Assembly (NCBI GenBank): GCA_016793585.1
Contig: JAEUJR010000817.1
Span: 1-6,993 of the forward strand
Reading direction: 5' to 3'
Origin: Archangium sp.
GTDB taxonomy: Bacteria; Myxococcota; Myxococcia; Myxococcales; Myxococcaceae
Length of the DNA stretch: 6,993 bases
Part shown: positions 1 to 6,993 of the stretch, one piece after another
Position numbering within the stretch: the stretch's first letter is position 1
How the letters are laid out: each line of letters begins with the position of its first letter
Notes under the pieces: model-generated
Told to the model about the DNA's origin: nothing
Database searches by the model: none
The model's input: only the letters and a program-made list of their open reading frames with translations
Position numbers and translations under genes: made by a program

Positions 1-397
1 TGAGATCGGCGAACTCGAAGCGGCCACGACTCCGTGGCGTGCAGACGTACGGCAGACGAACGCGGCTCTTGCCGGACAAGGTGAACGCGAGCTGTTCCGG
101 CGTGGCGGCGAAGACCTCGGGGCTGTCGTCCTTCAGCTGGAGGCGCAGCGTGGTGCCACCGGGGTTGATCACGTCGAGGTGCACCTTGTTCTCGACGCCG
201 ACCTGGAACCGATGCGGCAGCTCGCGCGAGACCTTCACGACGGCCCTGCGGGCGACGAGCCAGTCCATACCCGTGAGCGCGAGCAGCGACACGTCGAGCA
301 ACAGCACGAGGGGCCAGATGCCCTCGATGAAGCCCGCCGCGATCGTGGGAATCGCGAGCAGGCAGACCGTCGCCCAGAGTCGTGCGGAAGGGACCAA
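1..397 (-). CDS. DUF58 domain membrane protein, N-terminal part (runs off the window)
   Basis: The first 132 residues of a DUF58-family protein are visible; the DUF58 core lies beyond the left edge. It starts at a TTG codon, 4 nt after the MoxR stop, with GAGG seven bases upstream. No usable ATG or GTG lies nearer, and the internal Met at residue 44 would delete the membrane segments. Two hydrophobic segments (about residues 8-22 and 27-44) are followed by an extracytoplasmic-type beta-rich region with an E-L-P-H-R-F stretch, an N-P-G-G turn and a T-P-R-S-R-G-R-F-E-F motif. This matches the usual DUF58 layout of a membrane hairpin, a beta domain ending in P-x-x-R-G-x-Y/F, then the DUF58 domain. 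DUF58 proteins are regular partners of MoxR ATPases; their biochemical role is unsettled. The family call is firm for the visible part. Whether the missing C-terminus is intact cannot be seen. Confidence 0.85.
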   Translation of the reverse strand, partial: MVPSARLWATVCLLAIPTIAAGFIEGIWPLVLLLDVSLLALTGMDWLVARRAVVKVSRELPHRFQVGVENKVHLDVINPGGTTLRLQLKDDSPEVFAATPEQLAFTLSGKSRVRLPYVCTPRSRGRFEFADL

Positions 398-401
398 CGC
401 G

Positions 402-1414
<1,013 letters not shown>

Positions 1415-1418
<4 letters not shown>

Positions 1419-2707
1419 GCGGTGCGGCCTTTCTTCGGTGAGTCGTCGAGCTTCATACGGGCGAGGGCGGCGAGCCGGGCGACGGTCTCGACGCTGGCGT
1501 CACTGTCGGCAGCGTTCGCGGCGCGGGTGACGTCGAGGAGCGCGGTGGCGAGATCTTTGCGGCCGCGCAGGTCGAGGGCGGCAGAGATCTCCGACGGCTC
1601 GGAGCGCGCAGGCAGCCCAGCCTTGCGGGCGTACTCGGCCGAGAGCTCTTTCGCGATCGACGCGGCCGCGTGCGCGAAGTGTTTGCCCTCACGGTAGAGG
1701 CGGCTGGTGGCGAAGAGCGCGTCGGTGGCGCCGATGCGCACGGCGTCGGGCGGCGGCTTGGGGCGACCGAACCGCTTGAGCGACGCGGCCCACAGCATCA
1801 CGCCGAGGAGCAGTTGGGCGGCCGCGAACTGAAGGCCGTAGCGCGCGGCGAACTCGGCGATCGATCGATCACCCGTGAAGCCGTGGTGGAACTCGTCGAA
1901 GGCGATGGGCCCGTTCGCGAGCGCCTTGCCCATGGCGCGCCAGAAGAGCGCATTGTCTGCGCGCGTGAGCGCCTGGTTCATCGCGAGCTCCGGCGCTCCG
2001 ATGACGATGAGCCGGCCCTGGCCGTACGGCACGAGGCCCACGACGGTCTTCTCGGCGCCTTCGTCGACGAGCAGGGCGACGGCGCCGGGCGGCAGATCGA
2101 GCCACACGCGCACCCGCGCCTCGAGCCGCTCGACGCCCACGGTGAAGCGTGACGGCTGGGCGGGCACGAGCGTGGAGATCTCCTTCCGGTTCTCGGCGCG
2201 CTCCAGGTACACGTCGACCGCGGTGAGCAGATCGTTCTCGTCCTTGTCCCACGGGGCGTAGATGACGGTGCCACCGTTGCGAATGTGCTCGAGCAGCTTC
2301 TTCGACTCGTCGGAGGTGACGGAGGGGCTGCGGAACGCGTTCATGCCGCGCTCCTTGAACTCTTCTCGCTCTTCGTCGGTCAGCTCTTCGCCGTCGTCCC
2401 ACGAGAAGCCGGCGTCGGCCGAGCCGGGGTTCTTGCTCTTCTTGTCGCTCTCGTCGCGGAACGAGGTGCCGAGGAGCACCAGCGTGGTGCCGCGATCGAT
2501 CACCTCGAAGTCCTGCTGCCAGCGCTCGGCCGGAAGCCCGGCTTCGTTGAGCAACAGATAGAGAGCGCGCGCTCCCGTCGGCTCGGAGCGATACGTCGAG
2601 AGCCGATCGGCGAACGACCCACGCTTCGCGCCCGACATCACGAACGAGCCGAAGGCGCCGAGCACCACGAGCCCCGAGATGAAGAGCAGCGGGAAACGGT
2701 CACGCAT
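1415..2707 (-). CDS. DUF4350 domain membrane-anchored protein
   Basis: A 430-residue protein of the DUF4350 type. It has an N-terminal hydrophobic anchor (about residues 6-24), then a DUF4350 domain beginning with the typical [17 protein letters not shown] segment (37-52) and W63, then a strand L-V-L-L-G (76-80). A glycine-rich I-R-N-G-G-T-V-I-Y segment (142-150) and the F-D-E-F-H-H-G motif (270-276) are also typical. A second membrane helix (about 293-310) leads to a cytoplasmic tail of about 120 residues. The topology puts residues 25-290 outside the membrane. Residues 83-121 form a very charged stretch that looks like an insertion in the domain. The start overlaps the end of the DUF4129 gene by 8 nt and has GAGG nine bases upstream; its stop overlaps the MoxR start. 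Members are found beside MoxR, DUF58 and DUF4129 genes. The fold resembles glutamine-amidotransferase-like domains, but I see no catalytic triad I would trust. Molecular function is unknown. Confidence 0.85.
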
Positions 2708-4532
2708 TCGTGGGCGCCTCGGCCGTCGTGAGCAGGGGCTGCACGATGGTGCGGAACGTCTGGTACGCGCCTTCGGTCACGTCGACGTTGCCGTACCAGG
2801 CGAAGTCGAAGCGGCGGGTCAGCTCGCGGAAGGCCGACTTCGACTGCCCATGACCCTTGAAGCCGAACAGGTAGTCCCAGTTCGAGCGCGTCGGGTCGTA
2901 GTCGATGACGCCCGCGCGATGCAGGTGTGAGAGCAGCGCGAGGTACAGATGACGAATCGCCTCGCGGAACTCGCCCTTCGCTGCGAGCTCGTCGGCGAGC
3001 CCGGCCCACGTCTCTGGCCGCTTCGACAACGCGCTCATCGGGTCGTTCGAGAGCGCCTCTTCTCCGAACGCCGACTGTTCACCTTCGGCCTCGACCTCCT
3101 GGCTCTTGTTGCGGAACTGGAGCAGCAGGAAGACGAGCAGGCCCACCAGCGCCACGACGATCACGATCATCACGAGGTTCGCGCCCGCCATCTCACCGCC
3201 GAACGCGGGCGTGCGAACGGTCTCTTTGCCGTCACGCTCGAGCAGCCACTCGAAGAAGCGCTTGAGCATCTTCTGAACCCACTTCCAGAACTCGCTGGGG
3301 GGCTCGTCTTTCTCTTCGGGTTTCACCTCGTCGGGCTTCTTCTTCTCGACGGTCTGGAACTCGGGGCGAGAGAGGATCTGCTGGGCGTCGTCGCGGGCCT
3401 TCTGCGCGGCGGTGGCGCTCTCGAGGGCTCGGGCGGCTTTGAGCTCTTTCAGGCCTTCGCGCAGATCGTCTTCGGCGGCGTCGCAGTCCTGGTCGTCGTA
3501 GGCGCGGCGCTCGACGCGGCTGACGAAGCGAGAGAGGGCGGAGTGATCACGCTCCTGAACGCCGTCGAGGCTCTCGAGCTGCTCCTTCGAGACGCGTGAC
3601 GACATCTCGCACTCGTCCATCAGGCGTTCGACGCGCTGGCGAACGCCGCTCGGCTCGACCGACGTCTGGGCGAAAGCGGGCAGGGCGAGCAACGCCACGC
3701 TCAGCGCGGCGACGACGGGCGCCTTCGGCTTCTTGCGACGGGGCAGCTGTTCGACCTGCGCGACGAGATCGAGGCCCTCCTGGCGAACGCGGCCGTCGAT
3801 GAGCAACAGCACCCCGGCGGCGACGCGCACCGGCTCGAGCATCGTGAAGGCGACGACGAACAGGGTCGCGACCCACACGCCGTTGTCGAGCGAGGTGAAG
3901 CGCGCGACGAAGTTCAGATCGAGCGCGAACAGCTGCTGACCGATCACCATCAGGAACGCCGTGCCCATGTGCAGGTTCACGACGAAGATCAGCTGCACGA
4001 CGTTGCAGAAGCGCAGAAAAGGCGCGGTGTGGCGGGCCGCGCCGAGCAGCTTCGACGCCGTGCCGTAGAGCCCGAGCGCGCTGCCTTCACCACGCATCGC
4101 CGCCGCGAAGATCGCCTGGTGCGCGCCGACGAAGAAGAACCCGATGCCGAGCGTGAGCGTCGCGAGCAGCGTGTCGACGACGAGCTGAATGGTGGCCGCG
4201 ACGACGAGCCCCGGTGCGCGCTTCAGCGCCGCGATGAAGCTCGCACGCGCGGTCGGTTCAGTCTGCGAGAGAATCTGCTGCTCGAGGAAGTGGCTGGCGG
4301 CGCCCTGCGTGAGGCTGCGAAAGACCCAGGCCGCGGTCAGCCCGACGATGGGCCAGAAGAGCGGGCGGTGCCGTGACACGGCCTCGGCGGCGGAGAAGAA
4401 GGTGAAGATGAGGGCGGCCGAAGCGGGGAGCGTCAGCACCCAGATGCCCGATGAGCCCGCAGCCGCACGCAGCGCCGAGTCATAGAGCGCGAGGGTCGAG
4501 CGGGGTCTGAGCTGAAGGGCGTCGACGGCCAT
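2700..4532 (-). CDS. Multi-pass membrane protein with C-terminal DUF4129 domain (apparent fusion)
   Basis: A 610-residue protein in three parts. Residues 1-245 hold about six hydrophobic segments (near 30-48, 58-72, 108-146, 174-198, 219-245) and end with L-L-L-I-D-G-R-V-R-Q-E-G-L-D-L, a sequence typical of multi-pass integral membrane domains of the YckC/GDPD-anchor kind. Residues 266-289 look like an internal signal peptide: basic R-R-K-K, a hydrophobic core, then A-F-A before Q289. Residues 291-445 are charged and helical, probably extracytoplasmic, with a Lys/Glu-rich linker (395-411). A further helix spans about 451-472. The C-terminal DUF4129 domain (about 508-603) carries the E-F-R-E-A-I-R-H-L-Y-L-A-L-L signature, then S-N-W-D-Y-L and F-A-W-Y-G. 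DUF4129 also forms the C-terminus of TgpA-type transglutaminase proteins and commonly accompanies MoxR and DUF58. The start is 3 nt after the zinc-finger gene stop. The DUF4129 call is firm, the membrane domain assignment is moderate, and function is unknown. Confidence 0.85.
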   Translation of the reverse strand: MAVDALQLRPRSTLALYDSALRAAAGSSGIWVLTLPASAALIFTFFSAAEAVSRHRPLFWPIVGLTAAWVFRSLTQGAASHFLEQQILSQTEPTARASFIAALKRAPGLVVAATIQLVVDTLLATLTLGIGFFFVGAHQAIFAAAMRGEGSALGLYGTASKLLGAARHTAPFLRFCNVVQLIFVVNLHMGTAFLMVIGQQLFALDLNFVARFTSLDNGVWVATLFVVAFTMLEPVRVAAGVLLLIDGRVRQEGLDLVAQVEQLPRRKKPKAPVVAALSVALLALPAFAQTSVEPSGVRQRVERLMDECEMSSRVSKEQLESLDGVQERDHSALSRFVSRVERRAYDDQDCDAAEDDLREGLKELKAARALESATAAQKARDDAQQILSRPEFQTVEKKKPDEVKPEEKDEPPSEFWKWVQKMLKRFFEWLLERDGKETVRTPAFGGEMAGANLVMIVIVVALVGLLVFLLLQFRNKSQEVEAEGEQSAFGEEALSNDPMSALSKRPETWAGLADELAAKGEFREAIRHLYLALLSHLHRAGVIDYDPTRSNWDYLFGFKGHGQSKSAFRELTRRFDFAWYGNVDVTEGAYQTFRTIVQPLLTTAEAPTNA

Positions 4533-4535
4533 CGG

Positions 4536-4805
4536 TCATCTCGCCAGCAGGGCCGCGAGCCCGTAGAGGCCGCCGAAGACGACGACGACACACATCGCCG
4601 CGAGCAGCACGTTGCCGATCGACCAGTCGTTGCGGGCGATGAGCTGCCGCGCCTTCGCCAGGCGTTTGCCCAGACACGTCGCGCAGCGGTTGATGCCCTC
4701 GAACTGGGTCGTGCACTCGACGCAGATCACGTTGCGGCACTCGACACAGATGCCGAGGCCGGCGCGATCAGGGTGGTAGTGACAACGGCCAGATCCGAGG
4801 CTCAT
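4536..4805 (-). CDS. Small B-box-like zinc-finger protein with one C-terminal membrane helix
   Basis: An 89-residue protein. Potential zinc ligands come in ordered pairs: C8-x2-H11, C20-x2-C23, C28-x2-C31 and C41-x2-C44, with His9 adjacent. This spacing resembles the bacterial B-box zinc fingers that are often joined to membrane segments or rhomboid domains. A basic linker (residues 47-58) leads to a single membrane helix (about 65-86), and the protein ends three residues later. The zinc module would be cytoplasmic if the positive-inside rule applies to the K/R-rich linker. An in-frame TAA lies 18 nt upstream with no alternative start between, so this ATG is the only reasonable choice, although it lacks a Shine-Dalgarno and sits directly behind an inverted repeat. 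It follows rho by 54 nt and precedes the DUF4129 gene by 3 nt, so it probably belongs to the envelope operon. A role in docking or regulating the MoxR-associated complex is inference only. Confidence 0.8.
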   Translation of the reverse strand: MSLGSGRCHYHPDRAGLGICVECRNVICVECTTQFEGINRCATCLGKRLAKARQLIARNDWSIGNVLLAAMCVVVVFGGLYGLAALLAR

Positions 4806-4806
4806 C

Positions 4807-4839
4807 GACGAGGAGTGAGCTTAGGGCCCGCTCCTCGTC
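4807..4839 (-). promoter_or_regulatory. Perfect 9-bp inverted repeat (hairpin) against the zinc-finger start codon
   Basis: On the minus-strand transcript the arms are GACGAGGAG and CTCCTCGTC, separated by 15 bases. The 3' arm ends one base before the AUG at 4805. The 5' arm contains the SD-like GAGGAG and the 3' arm its complement. No U-tract follows on the minus strand, so this is not a standard intrinsic terminator. A translational control hairpin or a processing/stability element in the rho-to-operon gap is possible. The repeat is seen directly; its function is inferred. Confidence 0.5.
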
Positions 4840-4859
4840 ACGGCGACCGGTTTTTCGGG

Positions 4860-6410
4860 CTACAGCTCTTCGAGGAACTCGTCGTTGTAGGTGTAGCGCG
4901 AGAGCCGCTTGATGAGCGCTTCCATCGCCTCGACGGGCTTCACAGAGAAGAGCATCTGCCGCAGCTTCTTCACCTTCTCGTACTCCTTGAAGGCGAACAG
5001 CTTCTCTTCCTTGCGCGTACCCGACTGGGGAATGTTGATGGCCGGCCAGATGCGCTTCTCGGCCAGCAGGCGGTCGAGCACGATCTCGCTGTTTCCGGTG
5101 CCTTTGAACTCCTCGAAGATCACCTCATCCATTCGGCTGCCGGTGTCGATGAGCGCGGTGCCGATGATGGTGAGCGTGCCGCCTTCTTCGGTCGCGCGTG
5201 CGGCGCCGAACATGCGCTTGGGGCGCTCGAGGGCGCGGGAGTCGACGCCGCCCGACATCGTGCGGCCCGACGAGTCGACCTCTTTGTTGAACGCGCGCGC
5301 GAGGCGGGTGATCGAGTCGAGCAGCACCACCACGTCTTTGCCGTTCTCGACGAGGCGGCGCGCGCGCTCCATGGCGAGCTCGGCCACCTTGAGGTGGTTC
5401 GCCGGCGACTGATCGCTCGACGACGCGAGCACCTCGGCCTTGATGTTGCGCCGCATGTCGGTGACTTCTTCGGGTCGCTCGTCGATGAGCAGCACCATCA
5501 CGTGACACTCGGGGTGGTTCTGCAGAATCGCCTGCGCGATCTTCTGCAGCATGATCGTCTTGCCGGTCTTGGGAGGCGCGGTGATCAACGCGCGCTGGCC
5601 CTTGCCGAGCGGCGCGATCAGATCGAGCACGCGGGTCAGCATCTCGTTGTGCTGATGCTCGAGCTTGAGCCGCTCGACGGGGTCGACCGAGGTCAGATCG
5701 TTGAAGTGCGGAGCGCGCGTGGCCTTGTCCATCGGCACGCCGTCGACGGTCTCGACGCTGACGATGGTGCCCTTGAGCCCCTTCATCTGCGCCTTCGCCG
5801 TCAGGTACTGGCCGGCGCGCAGCCTCAGCTTCTGCACGAGGTTCTTGGGAATCTCGGCGTCGTCAGGGCCGGGCAGCAGGTTGCGCTTGAGTGAACGCAG
5901 CATCGCGTTCTGCCCCTTGACCTCGGTGTCGAGCACGCCTTCGACGATCTGCGTGGGCACCTGCACCGGCTGACCCGACTGCTGCGCGACGCGCATCTGC
6001 GTCTGCTGCTGCTGGGTGGCCTGCTGTTGGGCGACGCGCTGCTTGTACTGCTCGAGCTCCTGCGCGGTGAGGAAGATGTTCACCACCTGACCGTCAGGCT
6101 GAATCACCTTGCGGAAGGCCTGACCGTCTTCGGTGAAGAAGACCGGGTTGCCCTTGCGACGGCGACGACGGCGGCGGCGCTTGCCCTGGCCGGGTTGCCC
6201 GGGTTGGCCCGGCTGTCCTGGTTGACCCGGCTGACCTGCGGCCTGGGGAGCGCCTTCGGCTCCACCCTCGTCGGGACCATCATCGGGGCCGTCATCGCCT
6301 CCGTCGTCGTCACCACCACCATCGTTGCCACCGCCGCCATCGTTGGCGGGAGGGGTCGGCGGCGTGGGATCCGTCGGGTCGTTCGGCAGCTCGTCGTGTT
6401 CTTCGCTCAT
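4860..6410 (-). CDS. rho: Transcription termination factor Rho with a low-complexity N-terminal extension
   Basis: A 516-residue Rho (E. coli Rho is 419), the hexameric RNA-dependent ATPase/translocase that ends transcription. The motor domain is canonical: Walker A A-P-P-K-T-G-K-T (278-285), L-L-I-D-E-R-P-E-E-V with the catalytic Glu (307-316), Walker B V-V-L-L-D-S-I-T-R-L-A-R (361-372), the S-G-R-T-M-S-G-G-V-D Q-loop (381-390), D-T-G-S-R-M-D-E-V (422-430) and the A-E-K-R arginine-finger region (450-453). Residues of the bicyclomycin pocket visible by alignment (Leu of L-I-D-E-R, Met of V-T-D-M, Ser of D-S-I-T) are retained. The N-terminus is atypical: no Rho_N helical domain, an acidic Gly/Asp tract (23-50), five Gly-Gln-Pro units (59-73), Lys-Arg8-Lys (77-86), a Gln-rich segment (119-150), then a divergent RNA-binding fold (about 156-230). 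I chose the ATG giving M-S-E-E. A GTG at 6533 would add 41 residues of unlike composition; neither start has a clear Shine-Dalgarno. The protein is cytoplasmic. Confidence 0.93.
   Translation of the reverse strand: MSEEHDELPNDPTDPTPPTPPANDGGGGNDGGGDDDGGDDGPDDGPDEGGAEGAPQAAGQPGQPGQPGQPGQPGQGKRRRRRRRRKGNPVFFTEDGQAFRKVIQPDGQVVNIFLTAQELEQYKQRVAQQQATQQQQTQMRVAQQSGQPVQVPTQIVEGVLDTEVKGQNAMLRSLKRNLLPGPDDAEIPKNLVQKLRLRAGQYLTAKAQMKGLKGTIVSVETVDGVPMDKATRAPHFNDLTSVDPVERLKLEHQHNEMLTRVLDLIAPLGKGQRALITAPPKTGKTIMLQKIAQAILQNHPECHVMVLLIDERPEEVTDMRRNIKAEVLASSSDQSPANHLKVAELAMERARRLVENGKDVVVLLDSITRLARAFNKEVDSSGRTMSGGVDSRALERPKRMFGAARATEEGGTLTIIGTALIDTGSRMDEVIFEEFKGTGNSEIVLDRLLAEKRIWPAINIPQSGTRKEEKLFAFKEYEKVKKLRQMLFSVKPVEAMEALIKRLSRYTYNDEFLEEL
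6192..6236 (-). repeat. Five in-frame 9-bp Gly-Gln-Pro repeats within rho
   Basis: Five consecutive Gly-Gln-Pro codon triplets encode Rho residues 59-73, immediately before the arginine tract. Synonymous codons differ between units (GGT/GGA/GGC/GGG, CAG/CAA, CCG/CCA/CCC), so the protein repeat seems kept while the DNA copies have diverged. This argues against a very recent slippage expansion. The copy number may vary between strains. Confidence 0.85.
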
Positions 6411-6615
6411 GAGGCGTTTGCGCGCTCGGGCGAGTGCCGCCAGAGCGTGTCCTGCGTCGTGGTGGGGCAGGGTCGAGACCACCGGGTGGAGCACGTCGCC
6501 GTGAGGCCACCTATCGATGCGACCCTGAATCACATCGGGACCGTTCGACTGACCGGGCCTATCGAGGTGACGAACGAGGTGTAGCAGGCCCCCGCGGCCG
6601 ACGCACGTGGTTGTG

Positions 6616-6993
6616 TCAGCTGCGGTGCCGGGCCTGGCGCAGGCCGAAGCGGGCCTGTTTGTGTGGGCGGTCGCTGCTCAGGAAGCCGGGAACCTCGTGA
6701 CGGCCGCCACGCTGGTAGTCGCGCAGCACGGTCTGACGCGCGTCATGCCCATGCCCGTCGAGGAAGGTGACGAGCAGCTCTGCGAGCCTGAGCAGCGACA
6801 GGCCCGAGGTCTTGCCCTCGCGCTCGAACAGCCATGCGGTGAAGCGTGAGAACGCCTCGAACGGCGTCGTGCCCGTCGAGAGGAGCAGGGGAGTCGTCTC
6901 GACGAAGTTGCCGCTGTTGGCGACCAGGTCCCACGTCTTTGCGAAGCGCTTGAGTGACTGCAGTTCGTCGAACGAGAGCGCGTTCGTCTGCAG
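6616..6993 (-). CDS. B12-binding radical SAM protein, DUF4080 C-terminal part (5' end outside the window)
   Basis: The last 125 residues of a protein whose start lies beyond the right edge; the frame is open from base 6993 to the TGA at 6618-6616. The segment L-K-R-F-A-K-T-W-D-L-V-A-N-S-G-N-F (residues 14-30 of the visible part) is characteristic of DUF4080, the domain that closes cobalamin-binding radical SAM proteins. The following S-P-F-like turn with F-E-A-F-S-R-F-T-A-W-L, the amphipathic L-L-R-L-A-E-L-L-V-T-F-L helix, and a basic R-Q-A-R-H tail also fit the family. Neither the CxxxCxxC iron-sulfur cluster motif nor the B12 domain is in view, so enzymatic activity is inferred from the family only. 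No strong terminator follows: there is only a short GGCC/GGCC stem with no U-run. Co-transcription with rho across the 205-nt gap is possible but unproven. Confidence 0.72.
   Translation of the reverse strand: MQTNALSFDELQSLKRFAKTWDLVANSGNFVETTPLLLSTGTTPFEAFSRFTAWLFEREGKTSGLSLLRLAELLVTFLDGHGHDARQTVLRDYQRGGRHEVPGFLSSDRPHKQARFGLRQARHRS

Noticed and set aside
4807..4855. Intrinsic terminator on the plus strand (stem followed by TTTTT)
   Set aside because: The T-run begins 12 bases after the stem rather than directly after it, and no plus-strand gene ends here.
4773..5894. 373-codon open frame on the plus strand, antisense to rho
   Set aside because: It mirrors the rho coding frame in high-GC DNA; its product is rich in Arg, His, Glu and Leu with no recognisable domain, while the opposite strand encodes unmistakable Rho motor motifs.
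6184..6240. Short tandem repeats considered as a CRISPR or mobile repeat
   Set aside because: They are 9-bp in-frame Gly-Gln-Pro codon repeats inside rho with no spacers.
6411..6533. N-terminal extension of Rho from the GTG at 6533
   Set aside because: Composition and codon third positions differ from the gene body, there is no Shine-Dalgarno, and the M-S-E-E start is more plausible; kept only as an alternative.
6588..6600. GGCC...GGCC stem after the DUF4080 stop as a terminator
   Set aside because: Only four base pairs and no U-run follows; too weak to call.
6743..6934. 63-codon minus-strand open frame near the right edge
   Set aside because: It is out of frame with the DUF4080 reading frame, which runs unbroken from the edge to 6616 and carries recognisable family sequence.

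Overview
The window is high-GC, with almost every codon ending in G or C, and every gene I can support lies on the minus strand. The combination of a radical SAM/DUF4080 protein, a Rho factor with a long low-complexity N-terminus, and a MoxR/DUF58/DUF4350/DUF4129 cluster suggests a Myxococcota (deltaproteobacterial) chromosome. That placement rests on protein resemblance and base composition, not on a search. I see no phage, IS, tRNA, rRNA or CRISPR sequence.

In transcription order (right to left), the first gene is the C-terminal end of a probable B12-binding radical SAM protein with a DUF4080 tail (6616-6993). A 205-nt gap follows. Then comes rho (4860-6410), whose ATPase motor is fully canonical but whose N-terminus is unusual: an Asp/Gly-rich tract, five Gly-Gln-Pro repeats, eight consecutive arginines, a Gln-rich segment, and an RNA-binding fold in which the usual aromatic RNA-stacking residues appear to be replaced.

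A 54-nt gap after rho contains a perfect 9-bp inverted repeat that ends one base before the next start codon. That start belongs to an 89-residue protein with a B-box-like zinc-binding module and one membrane helix (4536-4805).

The rest is a tightly packed run: a large membrane protein ending in DUF4129 (2700-4532), a DUF4350 membrane-anchored protein (1415-2707), a MoxR AAA+ ATPase (402-1418), and the start of a DUF58 protein (1-397) that begins at TTG behind a good ribosome binding site. Gaps and overlaps here are 3 nt, an 8-nt overlap, a 4-nt ATGA overlap and 4 nt, so these genes are probably co-transcribed and translationally coupled. The zinc-finger gene, 3 nt upstream of the DUF4129 gene, probably belongs to the same unit.

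MoxR ATPases commonly sit beside DUF58 and membrane or VWA proteins and are thought to act as chaperones or maturation factors at the cell envelope. The likely reading is a MoxR machine in the cytoplasm working with the membrane-bound DUF58, DUF4129 and DUF4350 partners. Its substrate is unknown. Whether the link to rho is functional or only positional cannot be decided from one window.
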